The position numbers and the translations under genes are program-made. The notes under the pieces are model-generated. The model had not been told where the DNA came from. It worked only from the letters and a program-made list of their open reading frames with translations, and ran no database searches. A stretch of 64,000 nucleotides of DNA from the NCBI GenBank assembly GCA_040877625.1, contig JBBDNK010000033.1, forward strand, positions 124,001-188,000. The letters are read 5' to 3'. Shown here piece by piece: positions 25,168 through 33,632 of this stretch. The DNA comes from Methylonatrum sp040877625. GTDB taxonomy: Bacteria; Pseudomonadota; Gammaproteobacteria; Nitrococcales; Aquisalimonadaceae. Numbering within the stretch: the stretch's first letter is position 1; every line of letters begins with the position of its first letter.

Positions 25168-26034
25168 TCAACCGTTGCGTAGAAAATCGATATGTATGCG
25201 GTTGAACGTCGCCGCGTCCTCGAACTGCGGCCAGTGCCCGCAGCCTTCCATGACTACAAACTTCGAGCCCGGAATCGCATCGGCGAGCTGCTGCCCGACC
25301 TCGACCGTGGCGGTGGGGTCGTGATCCGTCCACAACACCAGCGTCGGCGCCTTGATCGCCCGCCATTGTTCCGCGGTAATCGCGTAGTGCGCACGCGTCT
25401 CGGGCGTATGCATGGCCAGCACATGATGAATCGCCTGCGTCATCTCCGGCTGCTCGTAGATGGCCTGACGGCTGCGCACCAGATCGTCGTGAACCAGCGA
25501 TTTGTCGTACATCAGCCATTCCAGCCTGGCCTTCAGCCGCTCCCACGAGGGGTCTTCGACAACGGCCACTGACATTTCCCGCAATCGGGCCAGGGCCTCG
25601 GGATTGACCTTGTCACCACTGGCGGTATTAAGCACCAGTTTGTCGACGCGCTGCGGGTGGGCGACCGCGAAATGCGACGCCACCCAACCGCCAAGCGACT
25701 CGCCGGACAATGATGCGCGTTCCAGGCCCAGCGCGTCCATGAAGCCGAGCAGGTGCGACACATAGCGCGGAATCGTGTAGTCGTGATCGGGCTTGCCGGT
25801 ATAGCCGTGGCCAAGCATGTCGATGGCATAAACGTCAAAGTGCTCGGCATGCGCACCGAGATTACGCACATAGGCCTCGGCATGACCGCCGGTACCGTGA
25901 ATGAAAATCAGTGCCGGGTTGCCCTTGCGGCCGGCACGCAGATAGCGCGTGCGCACGCCGTCGGCATCGACATAGGCCTGCTCGAAGGCAACGCCCTGGA
26001 GATCGTTCCAGATACTGCGATGGTTGGTGGTCAT
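25168..26034 (-). CDS. Alpha/beta hydrolase, meta-cleavage-product hydrolase-like
   Basis: 288-residue alpha/beta hydrolase with oxyanion segment FIHGTGGHA and nucleophile S113 in SGESLGG. The acid is D237 or D239 (LWTDHDPTA) and the base H267 (GCGHWPQFE). General layout and lid position fit C-C bond hydrolases of aromatic meta-cleavage pathways (BphD, MhpC, HsaD), which cut 2-hydroxy-6-oxo-dienoates to 2-hydroxypentadienoate and a carboxylic acid. An ordinary ester hydrolase cannot be excluded. It lies between the amidohydrolase (21 bp upstream) and the synthetase (85 bp downstream) in the catabolic operon. Confidence 0.82.
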   Translation of the reverse strand: MTTNHRSIWNDLQGVAFEQAYVDADGVRTRYLRAGRKGNPALIFIHGTGGHAEAYVRNLGAHAEHFDVYAIDMLGHGYTGKPDHDYTIPRYVSHLLGFMDALGLERASLSGESLGGWVASHFAVAHPQRVDKLVLNTASGDKVNPEALARLREMSVAVVEDPSWERLKARLEWLMYDKSLVHDDLVRSRQAIYEQPEMTQAIHHVLAMHTPETRAHYAITAEQWRAIKAPTLVLWTDHDPTATVEVGQQLADAIPGSKFVVMEGCGHWPQFEDAATFNRIHIDFLRNG

Positions 26035-26055
26035 GGGGGTTCTCTCTTCAGGTGG

Positions 26056-27072
26056 TCATTGAGCGATGCCCAGCCAGCGCATGGCATTGTGCCGCAATAG
26101 CTGCGCTTTCAGCCCGGCTTCGACGGGCAAGGCATTGATGCGACCGACCGGATCACGCTCGCGAATGCGGAACGGGAAATCCGATCCAACCAGGATCTGC
26201 GTCTGCCCAAAACGGCCGATCAGCTGCATCAGTGTCGCGGTATCGTAAACAAGGCTGTCGTAGTACATCCTGCGCGCCGCCGTGTTGGGCGATACCGGCA
26301 TGACCTTGCGCAATTCATCGAAGGTCTCCCAGCCATGCTGCAGGCGCGGCAACAGCATGGCCAGCGAGCCGCCGCCATGGCTGAAGGCAATGCGCAGATT
26401 GGGATGGCGCGCGAGCGTTCCCGCGGTCAGCAGCGAAGCCGCCGCCAGCGCCGTCTCACCCGGGAAGGCAAGCACCTGTTCCAGTGCCTTGGGGCCGATC
26501 AGCCGCTCCTTGCCAACCGGCCTGAGCGGGTGCACGAAAATGGCGGCACCCAGCTCCTCGGCAGCGGCAAAGAACGGTTCCAGGCGCGCGTCACCGAGAA
26601 CGATGCCGTTGATGTTGGTACCGATCTCCACCCCCGACAGGCCCAGTTCGTCGGTGAGAAATACGAGTTCGGCCACGGCGCGATCGACGTCCTGCAAGGG
26701 CACCGCACCGAGGCCGTGGAAACGCCCTGGTTCGCGGCCCACCATCTCCGCGATCTGCTCATTGATATAGCGAGACAAGGCCGCGCCGTCCTCGGCGTCC
26801 AGCCAATAGGACAACAGCTCGGGCATCGGCGACAGCACCTGGCTGGAAATACCGAGCGGGGTCATGTCGGCGATGCGCGCCTGCACGTCCCAGCAGCGGT
26901 CGGAGACGGTACGGTAGATTTTGCCCGACAGCATGACGTGTCGGTGACAATCATGGGCCGGCACCATCGACGGCCAGGCGACCTCGGCGGCCTTCTTCGC
27001 GTACGGCGGGAAGTGCTCCGGAACGACATGCGTATGCACGTCGATGGCGTCACACCCGGTGTGCAAGCTCAT
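26056..27072 (-). CDS. Amidohydrolase family 2 protein (ACMSD-like decarboxylase/hydrolase)
   Basis: 338-residue metal-dependent TIM-barrel enzyme of the amidohydrolase-2 group, which includes aminocarboxymuconate-semialdehyde decarboxylase and resorcylate or salicylate decarboxylases. Metal ligands: H13 and H15 (DVHTHVVP), a His in FVHPLRP, a His in AFSHGGGSL, and the Asp in LVGSDFPF. The ATG at 27072 overlaps the dioxygenase stop (ATGA), so the longer open frame to 27342 is not used. A non-oxidative decarboxylation or a ring-opened-product hydrolysis is likely; the exact substrate is unknown. Confidence 0.87.
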   Translation of the reverse strand: MSLHTGCDAIDVHTHVVPEHFPPYAKKAAEVAWPSMVPAHDCHRHVMLSGKIYRTVSDRCWDVQARIADMTPLGISSQVLSPMPELLSYWLDAEDGAALSRYINEQIAEMVGREPGRFHGLGAVPLQDVDRAVAELVFLTDELGLSGVEIGTNINGIVLGDARLEPFFAAAEELGAAIFVHPLRPVGKERLIGPKALEQVLAFPGETALAAASLLTAGTLARHPNLRIAFSHGGGSLAMLLPRLQHGWETFDELRKVMPVSPNTAARRMYYDSLVYDTATLMQLIGRFGQTQILVGSDFPFRIRERDPVGRINALPVEAGLKAQLLRHNAMRWLGIAQ

Positions 27073-27986
27073 ACGTGTTCTACCGCCGGCGGCCGCGACT
27101 GCTCGATTTCCCCGACCGCCGACTTGCGCGGGTCCACGGGGCCTTCCCAGACGTCGAACGACGGTTTCTCCGGCGGCAGCATGCGCGGCGCGCGCGCGCC
27201 GACTTCGGGAAACTCCTCCATGCCGTAGCTGTACTCCAGGGTCAGGCCGTCGGGATCCAGGTAGTACAGAAACAGGCTCCCCGAGGGCAGATGACGGCCC
27301 GGGCCGTTGACGATTGGCACGTCGATGTTCTTCAGCCGCCACAGGGATTTGCCGATGTCGTCGACATCGGAGACCATGAAATTAACGTGATGCAGACCAT
27401 TGCTGCCCTTGCCGTTGCCGATGCCCAGCGAGTGGTGGAACGGGTTCGGGAAACAGCGCGTGAAGGTCACCGCGCCGTCGATGGCGTCGGAAATTCTGAA
27501 ATTCAGCACGTCGGTAAAGAACCGTACCGTGGCCTCGGCATCGGCTGAGCGCAACACCAGATGCCCAAGGCGCTGGATCTTCACAACGCTCGGCGTAAAC
27601 GGCGGCGCATCGGAGGGCTGCATGGTGACATAGAAATCAAGCATACAACCGGTCACCGGCTCCCATGTGCGGATGCCCGGCCCGGTGTGCATCGCTGTCT
27701 GGTCGGCGGCCGGGATCTCCACTGCGTCCAGACCGGCATCGCGCAACGCCCGCCGCAACGGCTCGATTACCTGCTCCGACTCCAGCTCGAAACCGACCCG
27801 TTTCAGGCCCGGCTTGCCCTGATACAGCGCAATATCGTGATGTTTGTCGCTGCAACGCAGATAGCGAACATCTCCGTCGCTGCCGCTGACATGCTGCAAA
27901 CCGACCGTGTCGCGATAAAAAGCGGCTGATCGGTCAGGATCGGTGACGTTGAGAGCCAGATAGCCCAGGCGCTTGTAACGAATCAT
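27069..27986 (-). CDS. Type I extradiol dioxygenase (VOC superfamily, BphC-like)
   Basis: 305-residue protein with two vicinal-oxygen-chelate repeats (about 5-120 and 137-255), the architecture of BphC-type ring-cleavage dioxygenases. Putative Fe(II) ligands H142 (RLGHLVLRS), H200 (LHHVNFMV) and E251 (LTLEYSYG), the active-site His 184/185 and Tyr 241/242 correspond to BphC H146, H210, E260, H195 and Y250. The ATG at 27986 has AGGAAG upstream. It should open a catechol next to one hydroxyl. It overlaps the amidohydrolase and follows the dehydrogenase by 48 bp. Confidence 0.85.
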   Translation of the reverse strand: MIRYKRLGYLALNVTDPDRSAAFYRDTVGLQHVSGSDGDVRYLRCSDKHHDIALYQGKPGLKRVGFELESEQVIEPLRRALRDAGLDAVEIPAADQTAMHTGPGIRTWEPVTGCMLDFYVTMQPSDAPPFTPSVVKIQRLGHLVLRSADAEATVRFFTDVLNFRISDAIDGAVTFTRCFPNPFHHSLGIGNGKGSNGLHHVNFMVSDVDDIGKSLWRLKNIDVPIVNGPGRHLPSGSLFLYYLDPDGLTLEYSYGMEEFPEVGARAPRMLPPEKPSFDVWEGPVDPRKSAVGEIEQSRPPAVEHV

Positions 27987-28034
27987 CGGACTGCTTCCTG
28001 CTCGGATCCAAGAGAGTGCCGCGGTGCACCGCAC

Positions 28035-28829
28035 TCACGGCATGGCGCTGCCGCCGTTCAGGCTGAGGTCCTGACCGGTCATGAAGGCAGATTCCGGACG
28101 CGCCAGAAAACTGACGAGATCACAGATTTCATCAATCTCGACACCACGCCCCTTGGGCACCACCTGCTCGAACTGAGCGGCAAGCCCGGGGTCTTCCCGC
28201 AGGCGGGCACGGTGTCGCGCGGTATTGATGACACACGGTGATACGGTATTGATGGTGATATCGTAAGCCGCGAATTCCGTTGCCAGGCCCACCATCAGGC
28301 CAAGCACACCGCCCTTGGCGGCGTTATAGCCGGCGTGCCGGGGCAGACCGGTGCGCAGCGAATCCGCACCGATATTGACGATACGCCCATGATTGCGGGC
28401 AACCATTTCCGGCAATACCTTGTGGCAGCACCACAGAGTGGTCCACAGATTGCGTTGCAAGGTCGCGGTGAGCGACTCCGCATCATGCTCCAGGAAGGGC
28501 CTGATCACGCCGCTGCCGGCGTTATTGACGAGTACATCGACGGCACCGAAGCGGGCTACCGTTCGATCCACCAGAGCCTGGACGTCAGCTTCCACCGAAA
28601 GGTCACCGACGCAGTAGTCGAAACCGCTGTCATCACCACCATGTGCCGCCGCGAGTTCGCGACAAACGTCTTCCACCCTGGGATCGACATCGGCCATCAT
28701 CACTGTCAGGCCATCCGCGGCCAGTCGCGCTGCAATGGCACGCCCAAGCCCGCCAATACCCATACCGACGCCGGTAACGATGGCACTGCGACGACGCTGA
28801 TGTTTCGAATGGCTGCTATCAACGGTCAT
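28035..28829 (-). CDS. Short-chain dehydrogenase/reductase
   Basis: 264-residue classical SDR oxidoreductase. The nucleotide motif is slightly unusual (TGVGMGIGGLG, 19-29, with one extra Gly step), followed by NNAG (102-105). The catalytic residues are S157, Y168 and K172 (YNAAK), and the C-terminal LSLNGGSAM is typical. Asp at the end of beta-2 (MADVDP) favours NAD. It could be a cis-dihydrodiol or a 3-hydroxyacyl-type dehydrogenase; context in an aromatic-like operon with a Rieske ferredoxin makes the former attractive but unproven. Confidence 0.88.
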   Translation of the reverse strand: MTVDSSHSKHQRRRSAIVTGVGMGIGGLGRAIAARLAADGLTVMMADVDPRVEDVCRELAAAHGGDDSGFDYCVGDLSVEADVQALVDRTVARFGAVDVLVNNAGSGVIRPFLEHDAESLTATLQRNLWTTLWCCHKVLPEMVARNHGRIVNIGADSLRTGLPRHAGYNAAKGGVLGLMVGLATEFAAYDITINTVSPCVINTARHRARLREDPGLAAQFEQVVPKGRGVEIDEICDLVSFLARPESAFMTGQDLSLNGGSAMP

Positions 28830-28999
28830 GGAATGATGTTCACCCGGCCTTGCAGGCGTGGAAGTAACAACGCAAACCCGTCAACGGCTCAAACACACAA
28901 GGCAGGAGCGCGGCCCCGCGGTGGCAGCCGTGGGCGACGGCCCATGCGGTATCACGCATCAGAACCGCCGCCCGATCAGTGGCCGACCACCGTGATCAC

Positions 29000-29974
29000 T
29001 TACATCCGGATGTCACCTTCCCTGATAACCTCGCTCCACAGCTTGCGCTCGTCGGCGATGATCTGCCCCATCGCTTCGGGACCGTCCGCGCGCACCTCGA
29101 CATTGCGCTCTTCGAGCTTGCGCACTTCAGGGCTCTTCGCGGCATGCGCAACCGCGGCGTTGAGCTTTTCAACGACCGCATGCGGAACGCCGCTGGGCGC
29201 GAGAATGCCGAACCAGACCGAACTGGCGAAGTCCGGCACCTCGTCGCTCACCAGCGGCAGATCCGGCAGACTTTCGACCGCGCTCGGTGCGGCGACGGCG
29301 AGATAGCGCAGCCGCCCCGCTTCACGCATTGCAAACCCGTCCAGGCCGGTGATGAACGCGAAGTCGACTTCACCGCCGGCAAGCGCCGTCATGCTCGGCG
29401 CGCCGCCACGATAGGCAATATGGGTCATGTTGAATCCGGTGCGGTTCTTGAAGTACTCACCGGTGAGATGCGACAGCGAACCGTTGCCGACCGACGAGTA
29501 ATTCAGCCCGCGCGTCTCATTCCTGGCGAACTCCATGAATGATTTCAGATCAGTCGCCGGGCTATCCGCCGGCACGGCCAGAATCATCGGCAAAATGACC
29601 GCCGTGGAGATCGGCTGCAGATCTTCCACCACGTCATAGGGAATATCGCGCAACAGCGAGACAACCGCATTCGGTCCGGTATTGCCGAACGCAAGCGTAT
29701 AGCCATCCGGGTCCGACTGCACCACCGCGTTCGTTCCTATCGTACCGCCGGCACCGGATTGATTTTCAATCACAATCGGTTGGCCGAGGAACTCACTCAT
29801 GGGCTGTTGCATGCTGCGCGCAATCTGATCAGTCGCCCCGCCGGCAGGATAGGGAACAATGAGCCGGATCGGCTTGTTGGGAAAGGAATCGGCGGCACTG
29901 AGCGGCAGTGCCAGGACCAGCACGCACAGGCCCGTGCACAGCTGAGGGATAAGGTATTTCGTCAGTCGGAACAT
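29000..29974 (-). CDS. tctC: Tripartite tricarboxylate transporter periplasmic receptor TctC/Bug (system 1)
   Basis: 324-residue Bug-family extracytoplasmic binding protein. The signal peptide ends near ALPLSAAD (residue 28), and the mature domain starts FPNKPIRLIVPYPAGGATDQ, the family hallmark. It is the first gene of the operon behind a promoter with tandem TTGGT-N3-ACCAA operators. It captures the carboxylate for TctAB encoded at the other end of the same operon, an arrangement in which transporter genes bracket the catabolic genes. TctC homologues deliver tricarboxylates, terephthalate and other aromatic acids in other bacteria. Confidence 0.94.
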   Translation of the reverse strand: MFRLTKYLIPQLCTGLCVLVLALPLSAADSFPNKPIRLIVPYPAGGATDQIARSMQQPMSEFLGQPIVIENQSGAGGTIGTNAVVQSDPDGYTLAFGNTGPNAVVSLLRDIPYDVVEDLQPISTAVILPMILAVPADSPATDLKSFMEFARNETRGLNYSSVGNGSLSHLTGEYFKNRTGFNMTHIAYRGGAPSMTALAGGEVDFAFITGLDGFAMREAGRLRYLAVAAPSAVESLPDLPLVSDEVPDFASSVWFGILAPSGVPHAVVEKLNAAVAHAAKSPEVRKLEERNVEVRADGPEAMGQIIADERKLWSEVIREGDIRM

Positions 29975-30032
29975 TGTGGCTTTCTCCTCCGGTTGCCCCT
30001 GTTGGCATTAGCGGGCTTGTTGAATTCTTATA

Positions 30033-30087
30033 TTGGTGTAACCACTTTGGTAGTACCAACCCTAAGAGACTCCCGTGCGTCTGTCAA
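30033..30087 (-). promoter_or_regulatory. Promoter with tandem TTGGT-N3-ACCAA operators upstream of tctC
   Basis: On the minus strand a perfect TTGACA (plus 30082-30087), a 17-bp spacer and TAGGGT (30059-30064) lie directly past the dipeptidase stop. The operators are TTGGT-AGT-ACCAA (30047-30059, perfect) and TTGGT-GTA-ACCAC (30033-30045), again 14 bp apart and sharing one base with the -10. The layout equals that of the Rieske-gene promoter at 21.5 kb, so one repressor probably controls both. Confidence 0.82.
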
Positions 30088-30095
30088 CGATCCCT

Positions 30096-31421
30096 TCACC
30101 CGCCATTGGCGGCGGCCGCACCGGCGCAGATGGCCGGTGCCGTTTCCGCGCTGCCGCCCGGCAGCACGGTCGCAAACAGGCGGCATACATTAGCCCCCAT
30201 GATGTTGCGGATATCCGTCGGCCCAAAGGGCTGCGATCGTTGTCGCATGATCGCCGTGATGACGTTCAGATGACCGACTTCAATCAGCGGCGTGACCGAA
30301 CCGTCGTAGTCCGAGCCGAGTGCAACATGATGACTCGGATCCTCAACCCCCAGCTCCCGGGCAAGGTCTTTGATGTGCGCCATGACCTCGGCAATGCGCC
30401 AGACGCTTGGACCGATGGCCTGTGGCCAGAAGCCGACACCGATCACGCCGCCGCCGGCAATGACCCGTTTGATGTCGTCGTCGCTCAGGTTTCGGTCCGG
30501 CTGGCACGGCGCTTCACACTCCGCGCGGATACCGGTATGGGAAACCGTGAACGGGCTCTCCAGCAGGTCGGCCGCATCCCGCAGTCCGGCACTTGAGATA
30601 TGTGCAAGGTCGACGACCATACCCAGCGCTTCCGCCTCGCCCAGTGCGGCACGCCCATGGGCGGTAAGGCCGTATCCTTCACACCCTTCGCTCGATCCGG
30701 ATAGACTGTTGTCGAAACGGTGGGTTGGTGCGAACAGGCGTACGCCGGCGACATGGAGTTCGCGCATAGCGGCACGTACGTCCTCGTCACGCACATCCGG
30801 CCCGCCGATCCAGTGACCACCTTCGATGCCGAGCACGCCGCCTATCACGTCCTCGCCGGCGAGGCGGTCGGCGACCAGCCGCGACAGGTCATCGGCGGTT
30901 TCAATCAGACGCAATTCCGGCCCGGCGCTTTCCTTCGAGCGGGCGACCGCCTCCTTGAACCGTGCAATCTGGTAAAAGGCGCGGTCACGCAGGTTGAACA
31001 TCGGCCGCCCCTGCAGGAAGGCAAGCACGGTATTGGTGTCGGGCATTCCACCACTGACACAACTGCTCCACGGCGCGGGCATGCGCAGCGGGCTCTTGGT
31101 CACAATGGTGAACACCTGCAGACCGACGTTGCCCTCCGCCAGGCGCGGTACGTCAGCGTGCCCGAATAGAGAGCGCGCCAGCAGGTCACGCTCCCATTTC
31201 AGCGTATCGATGTGCAGATCGGCGATGAACAGGGATTGGTGCAGTGCCCGATCGTCCTCATCGGGCTCCGGCGCATCCGGATCAACGCCATAGGGGTTCA
31301 TCATCCGGTCGTACTTCCCGGCCAGATAATAGAGACCGGCAGCGTACTGCGAGTAGGCGATATAGCTGCCAATGATTAAGATGGCCAGGAAAAAAATGAC
31401 CCAAATGGCCTTGTGTCGCAT
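30096..31421 (-). CDS. Membrane-anchored M19 dipeptidase
   Basis: Renal-dipeptidase-family (peptidase M19) zinc enzyme of 441 residues from the ATG at 31421. One N-terminal helix (about 5-25) anchors it, with the enzyme outside. Zinc-site segments are FIADLHIDTLKW, LGIEGGHWIGG, VDLAHISSAGLRD with FTVSHTGIRAECEAPCQPDRNLSDD, and VALGSDYDGSV. It hydrolyses dipeptides. It is upstream of, but separately controlled from, the catabolic operon, whose promoter begins 9 bp before its stop. Confidence 0.9.
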   Translation of the reverse strand: MRHKAIWVIFFLAILIIGSYIAYSQYAAGLYYLAGKYDRMMNPYGVDPDAPEPDEDDRALHQSLFIADLHIDTLKWERDLLARSLFGHADVPRLAEGNVGLQVFTIVTKSPLRMPAPWSSCVSGGMPDTNTVLAFLQGRPMFNLRDRAFYQIARFKEAVARSKESAGPELRLIETADDLSRLVADRLAGEDVIGGVLGIEGGHWIGGPDVRDEDVRAAMRELHVAGVRLFAPTHRFDNSLSGSSEGCEGYGLTAHGRAALGEAEALGMVVDLAHISSAGLRDAADLLESPFTVSHTGIRAECEAPCQPDRNLSDDDIKRVIAGGGVIGVGFWPQAIGPSVWRIAEVMAHIKDLARELGVEDPSHHVALGSDYDGSVTPLIEVGHLNVITAIMRQRSQPFGPTDIRNIMGANVCRLFATVLPGGSAETAPAICAGAAAANGG

Positions 31422-31498
31422 AGTGCATTGATACTCCGGCAAGGCGCCTGATCACCCCCCCGGTTACGGGGCGGAACGCGGCGAATCAGATAGCTCCA

Positions 31499-32719
31499 AT
31501 GACCAGTTCGAACACACAGAGCCCTGGACAGTCAACCGGGCGCACAAATTCCCGGGTACCCGTCCTCGATGTGCTGCGCGGGGTGGCGATCCTCGGCATC
31601 CTGCTCATGAACATCCAGTCGTTCGGGCGGTTATCCAGCGAGTACATGAACCCCAAGGCGCTCGGGGACCCGGCACTGCTGGACTGGGCGGTGTGGGTTT
31701 TCAGCCACGTGGTGGCGGACGAGAAGTTCATCTCCATGCTCACGCTGCTGTTTGGTGCCGGCATTGTGCTGATGGCAAAGCACTCCCGCGATGCGGCCGA
31801 CGTCTTCGAGCAGCGCTTCAGAAAGCGCATGGCATGGCTGCTGGTATTCGGCCTGGTGCATGGCTTGTTGCTGTGGCCGGGGGACATCCTTGCGGCCTAC
31901 GCCATCTGCGGTCTGGTGGCGGTACGTTTTCGTGACCAGGAACCGGTTCGGCTGGCAATGACAGGCATCTTCCTGCTGACCATGGCAATGCTGCTCTGGC
32001 TGCTGCTCACTGCGGCACTGGTCTTCGTCGTCCCTGAAAGTACGCTCCAGCAGCTAATCACCCGGCACTGGGAGCCGAGCAGGGGTGTGGTCGCCGAAGA
32101 GGTCACCGGCCTGACGTTCAACTGGCTGACGACCGCCTGGGACCGTGCCGTGCATGCCCTTGGGGCGCAGCTCTGGATGCTGGCATCGGACAGAATCTGG
32201 CGCATGCTGGGCATGATGTTCCTGGGCATGGCGTTGCTGAAAACCGGCTTCCTGGCGGGGCAATGGTCACTGCGGCAGTACTACCGGGTTACCGTGGCCG
32301 GCCTCGCAGTCGGTGTTCCTCTTGTATTGGGCGGAATCTGGTTCAATGAAGCCATGGACTGGGATTTCCGTTATTCCATGTTTCTCGGGCGTATACCCAA
32401 TCACTGGGGCAGTGTCGCCATCGCACTGGCGTGGGTATCGGTGGTGATCATTCTGGTCAGACAGGCCGCGCTGCAGCGGGCGAGCCGCGCACTGGAGGCG
32501 GTTGGCAGGCTGGCGATGACCAACTACATCGCTCAGACGATCATATGCACGACAATTTTTTATGGGTTCGGCCTCGGCCTGTTTCTCCAGCTTGGCTACC
32601 TCGAGCTGCTGGGCGTGGTCGCTGCGGTGTGGACCGCACAGATCGCCTTTTCCCTGACCTGGCGCCGCTTCAAAAGTGCCGGGCCACTGGAAACACTGTG
32701 GCGCCGCCTGTCCGCCTGA
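31499..32719 (+). CDS. DUF418 / YeiB-like membrane protein
   Basis: 406-residue inner-membrane protein with about ten helices. The N-terminal DVLRGVAILGILLMNIQSFG segment and the C-terminal DUF418 domain (LEAVGRLAMTNYIAQTIICT) are characteristic of the YeiB family, related to heparan-alpha-glucosaminide acyltransferases. Function unknown; a role in moving or acylating small molecules is suggested only by fold. It is divergent from the dipeptidase gene and convergent with the azoreductase gene across an inverted-repeat element. Confidence 0.88.
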   Translation: MTSSNTQSPGQSTGRTNSRVPVLDVLRGVAILGILLMNIQSFGRLSSEYMNPKALGDPALLDWAVWVFSHVVADEKFISMLTLLFGAGIVLMAKHSRDAADVFEQRFRKRMAWLLVFGLVHGLLLWPGDILAAYAICGLVAVRFRDQEPVRLAMTGIFLLTMAMLLWLLLTAALVFVVPESTLQQLITRHWEPSRGVVAEEVTGLTFNWLTTAWDRAVHALGAQLWMLASDRIWRMLGMMFLGMALLKTGFLAGQWSLRQYYRVTVAGLAVGVPLVLGGIWFNEAMDWDFRYSMFLGRIPNHWGSVAIALAWVSVVIILVRQAALQRASRALEAVGRLAMTNYIAQTIICTTIFYGFGLGLFLQLGYLELLGVVAAVWTAQIAFSLTWRRFKSAGPLETLWRRLSA

Positions 32720-32763
32720 CATCGAAGCCGACCGGCCCGGGAATCTCGGACTGGCACATCTGC

Positions 32764-32882
32764 GTAGGGTGGAAAAGCGCAGCGCCTTCCACCGCATGAA
32801 GACATCGGAGAAGGCGCCGGCGGGCGGACAGCATGAACAAACCTTGTCATACGGCGGAAGGCGCTGCGCTTTTCCGCCCTAC
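32764..32882. repeat. 119-bp inverted-repeat element (MITE- or REP-like)
   Basis: Arms of 31 bp (32764-32794 and 32852-32882) are inverted copies with two mismatches. They flank 57 bp of non-coding sequence. The arm motif GTAGGGYGGAAAAGCGCAGC resembles dispersed palindromic repeats common in proteobacterial genomes. It lies between two converging genes, where it could act as a two-way terminator. No transposase is present. Confidence 0.75.
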
Positions 32883-32931
32883 ATCTACATCGTGACTGAC
32901 GGACCCGAGGCGGTGAGTCGCCCGCTTCCGG

Positions 32932-33534
32932 TCATGCCGCCAGCTTCATGATCCTCCGGCCCGCTGCGTTGAGCGCCTCACGGCTGGTATCATCGCCCAT
33001 GGCCAGACCTTCGGCATAGGTGAAGACCACATCGTCGATGCCGAGAAAGCCCAGAAAATGCCGGATATAAGGCGTCTGAAAATCGGCCTCCGTGCCCGCG
33101 TAGCGTCCACCGCTGGTGGCAAAAACATACGCCTTCCGGCTCCGCAGCAGCCCTTCCGGCCCGTTCTCGGTGTAACGGAACGTGGTCCCCGCCCGTGCCA
33201 CATGATCGAACCAGGCCTTCAGTGTGGACGGAATATTGAAGTTGTAGATCGGTACACCGATCACCAGCACGTCCGCGGCCAGCAGTTCATCGACGAGCGC
33301 GTCGGCGATCACCGCCTCATCCGCCTGCGCCGGTGTCCGTTCGTCCGGGGCCGTTATCGCTGCGCTGAAGCGGTCGTGTGTCAGATGCGGCACCGGGTCC
33401 GCCGCCAGATCGCGCCGAATGACCCGCGCATCCGGCTGCCGTCTGCTCCACTCCGCGACAAATGCGTCGGCAAGACTTGAAGACTTGCCTTCATCTCCGA
33501 AAAGACTGTTGTTGATCTGCAGTATCGTGGTCAT
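32932..33534 (-). CDS. azoR: FMN-dependent NADH-azoreductase
   Basis: 200-residue flavodoxin-fold quinone/azo reductase (AzoR family). Motifs: INNSLFGDEGKSSSLAD for FMN phosphate binding, VPIYNFNIPSTLKAWFDHVARAGTTF across the active site, and VFATSGGRYAG. The ATG at 33534 gives the family length; the open frame extends upstream without similarity. It reduces quinones with two electrons from NADH, protecting from quinone stress. Divergently transcribed from a LysR regulator, which probably controls it. Confidence 0.93.
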   Translation of the reverse strand: MTTILQINNSLFGDEGKSSSLADAFVAEWSRRQPDARVIRRDLAADPVPHLTHDRFSAAITAPDERTPAQADEAVIADALVDELLAADVLVIGVPIYNFNIPSTLKAWFDHVARAGTTFRYTENGPEGLLRSRKAYVFATSGGRYAGTEADFQTPYIRHFLGFLGIDDVVFTYAEGLAMGDDTSREALNAAGRRIMKLAA

Positions 33535-33632
33535 CGGGGCTCTCCTGTGGATTGGCCATGCCCCATTTAACGATTGGATTGGCTGATAAAAAAGCGCAAA
33601 ATACAGGCTCATTCCATCTAAAAAGTCGATCA
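33535..33632. promoter_or_regulatory. Divergent azoR/lysR control region
   Basis: 98 bp between the two start codons, AT-richer than the flanks. It must contain both promoters and the LysR site. I see TTGGATTGGCTGAT-like repeats around 33576-33590 but no unambiguous T-N11-A palindrome. Confidence 0.45.

Noticed and set aside
26056..27342. Longer 428-codon version of the amidohydrolase
   Set aside because: The first 90 codons run antisense-phase through the dioxygenase coding region and resemble no amidohydrolase; the ATGA overlap at 27069-27072 gives the proper start.
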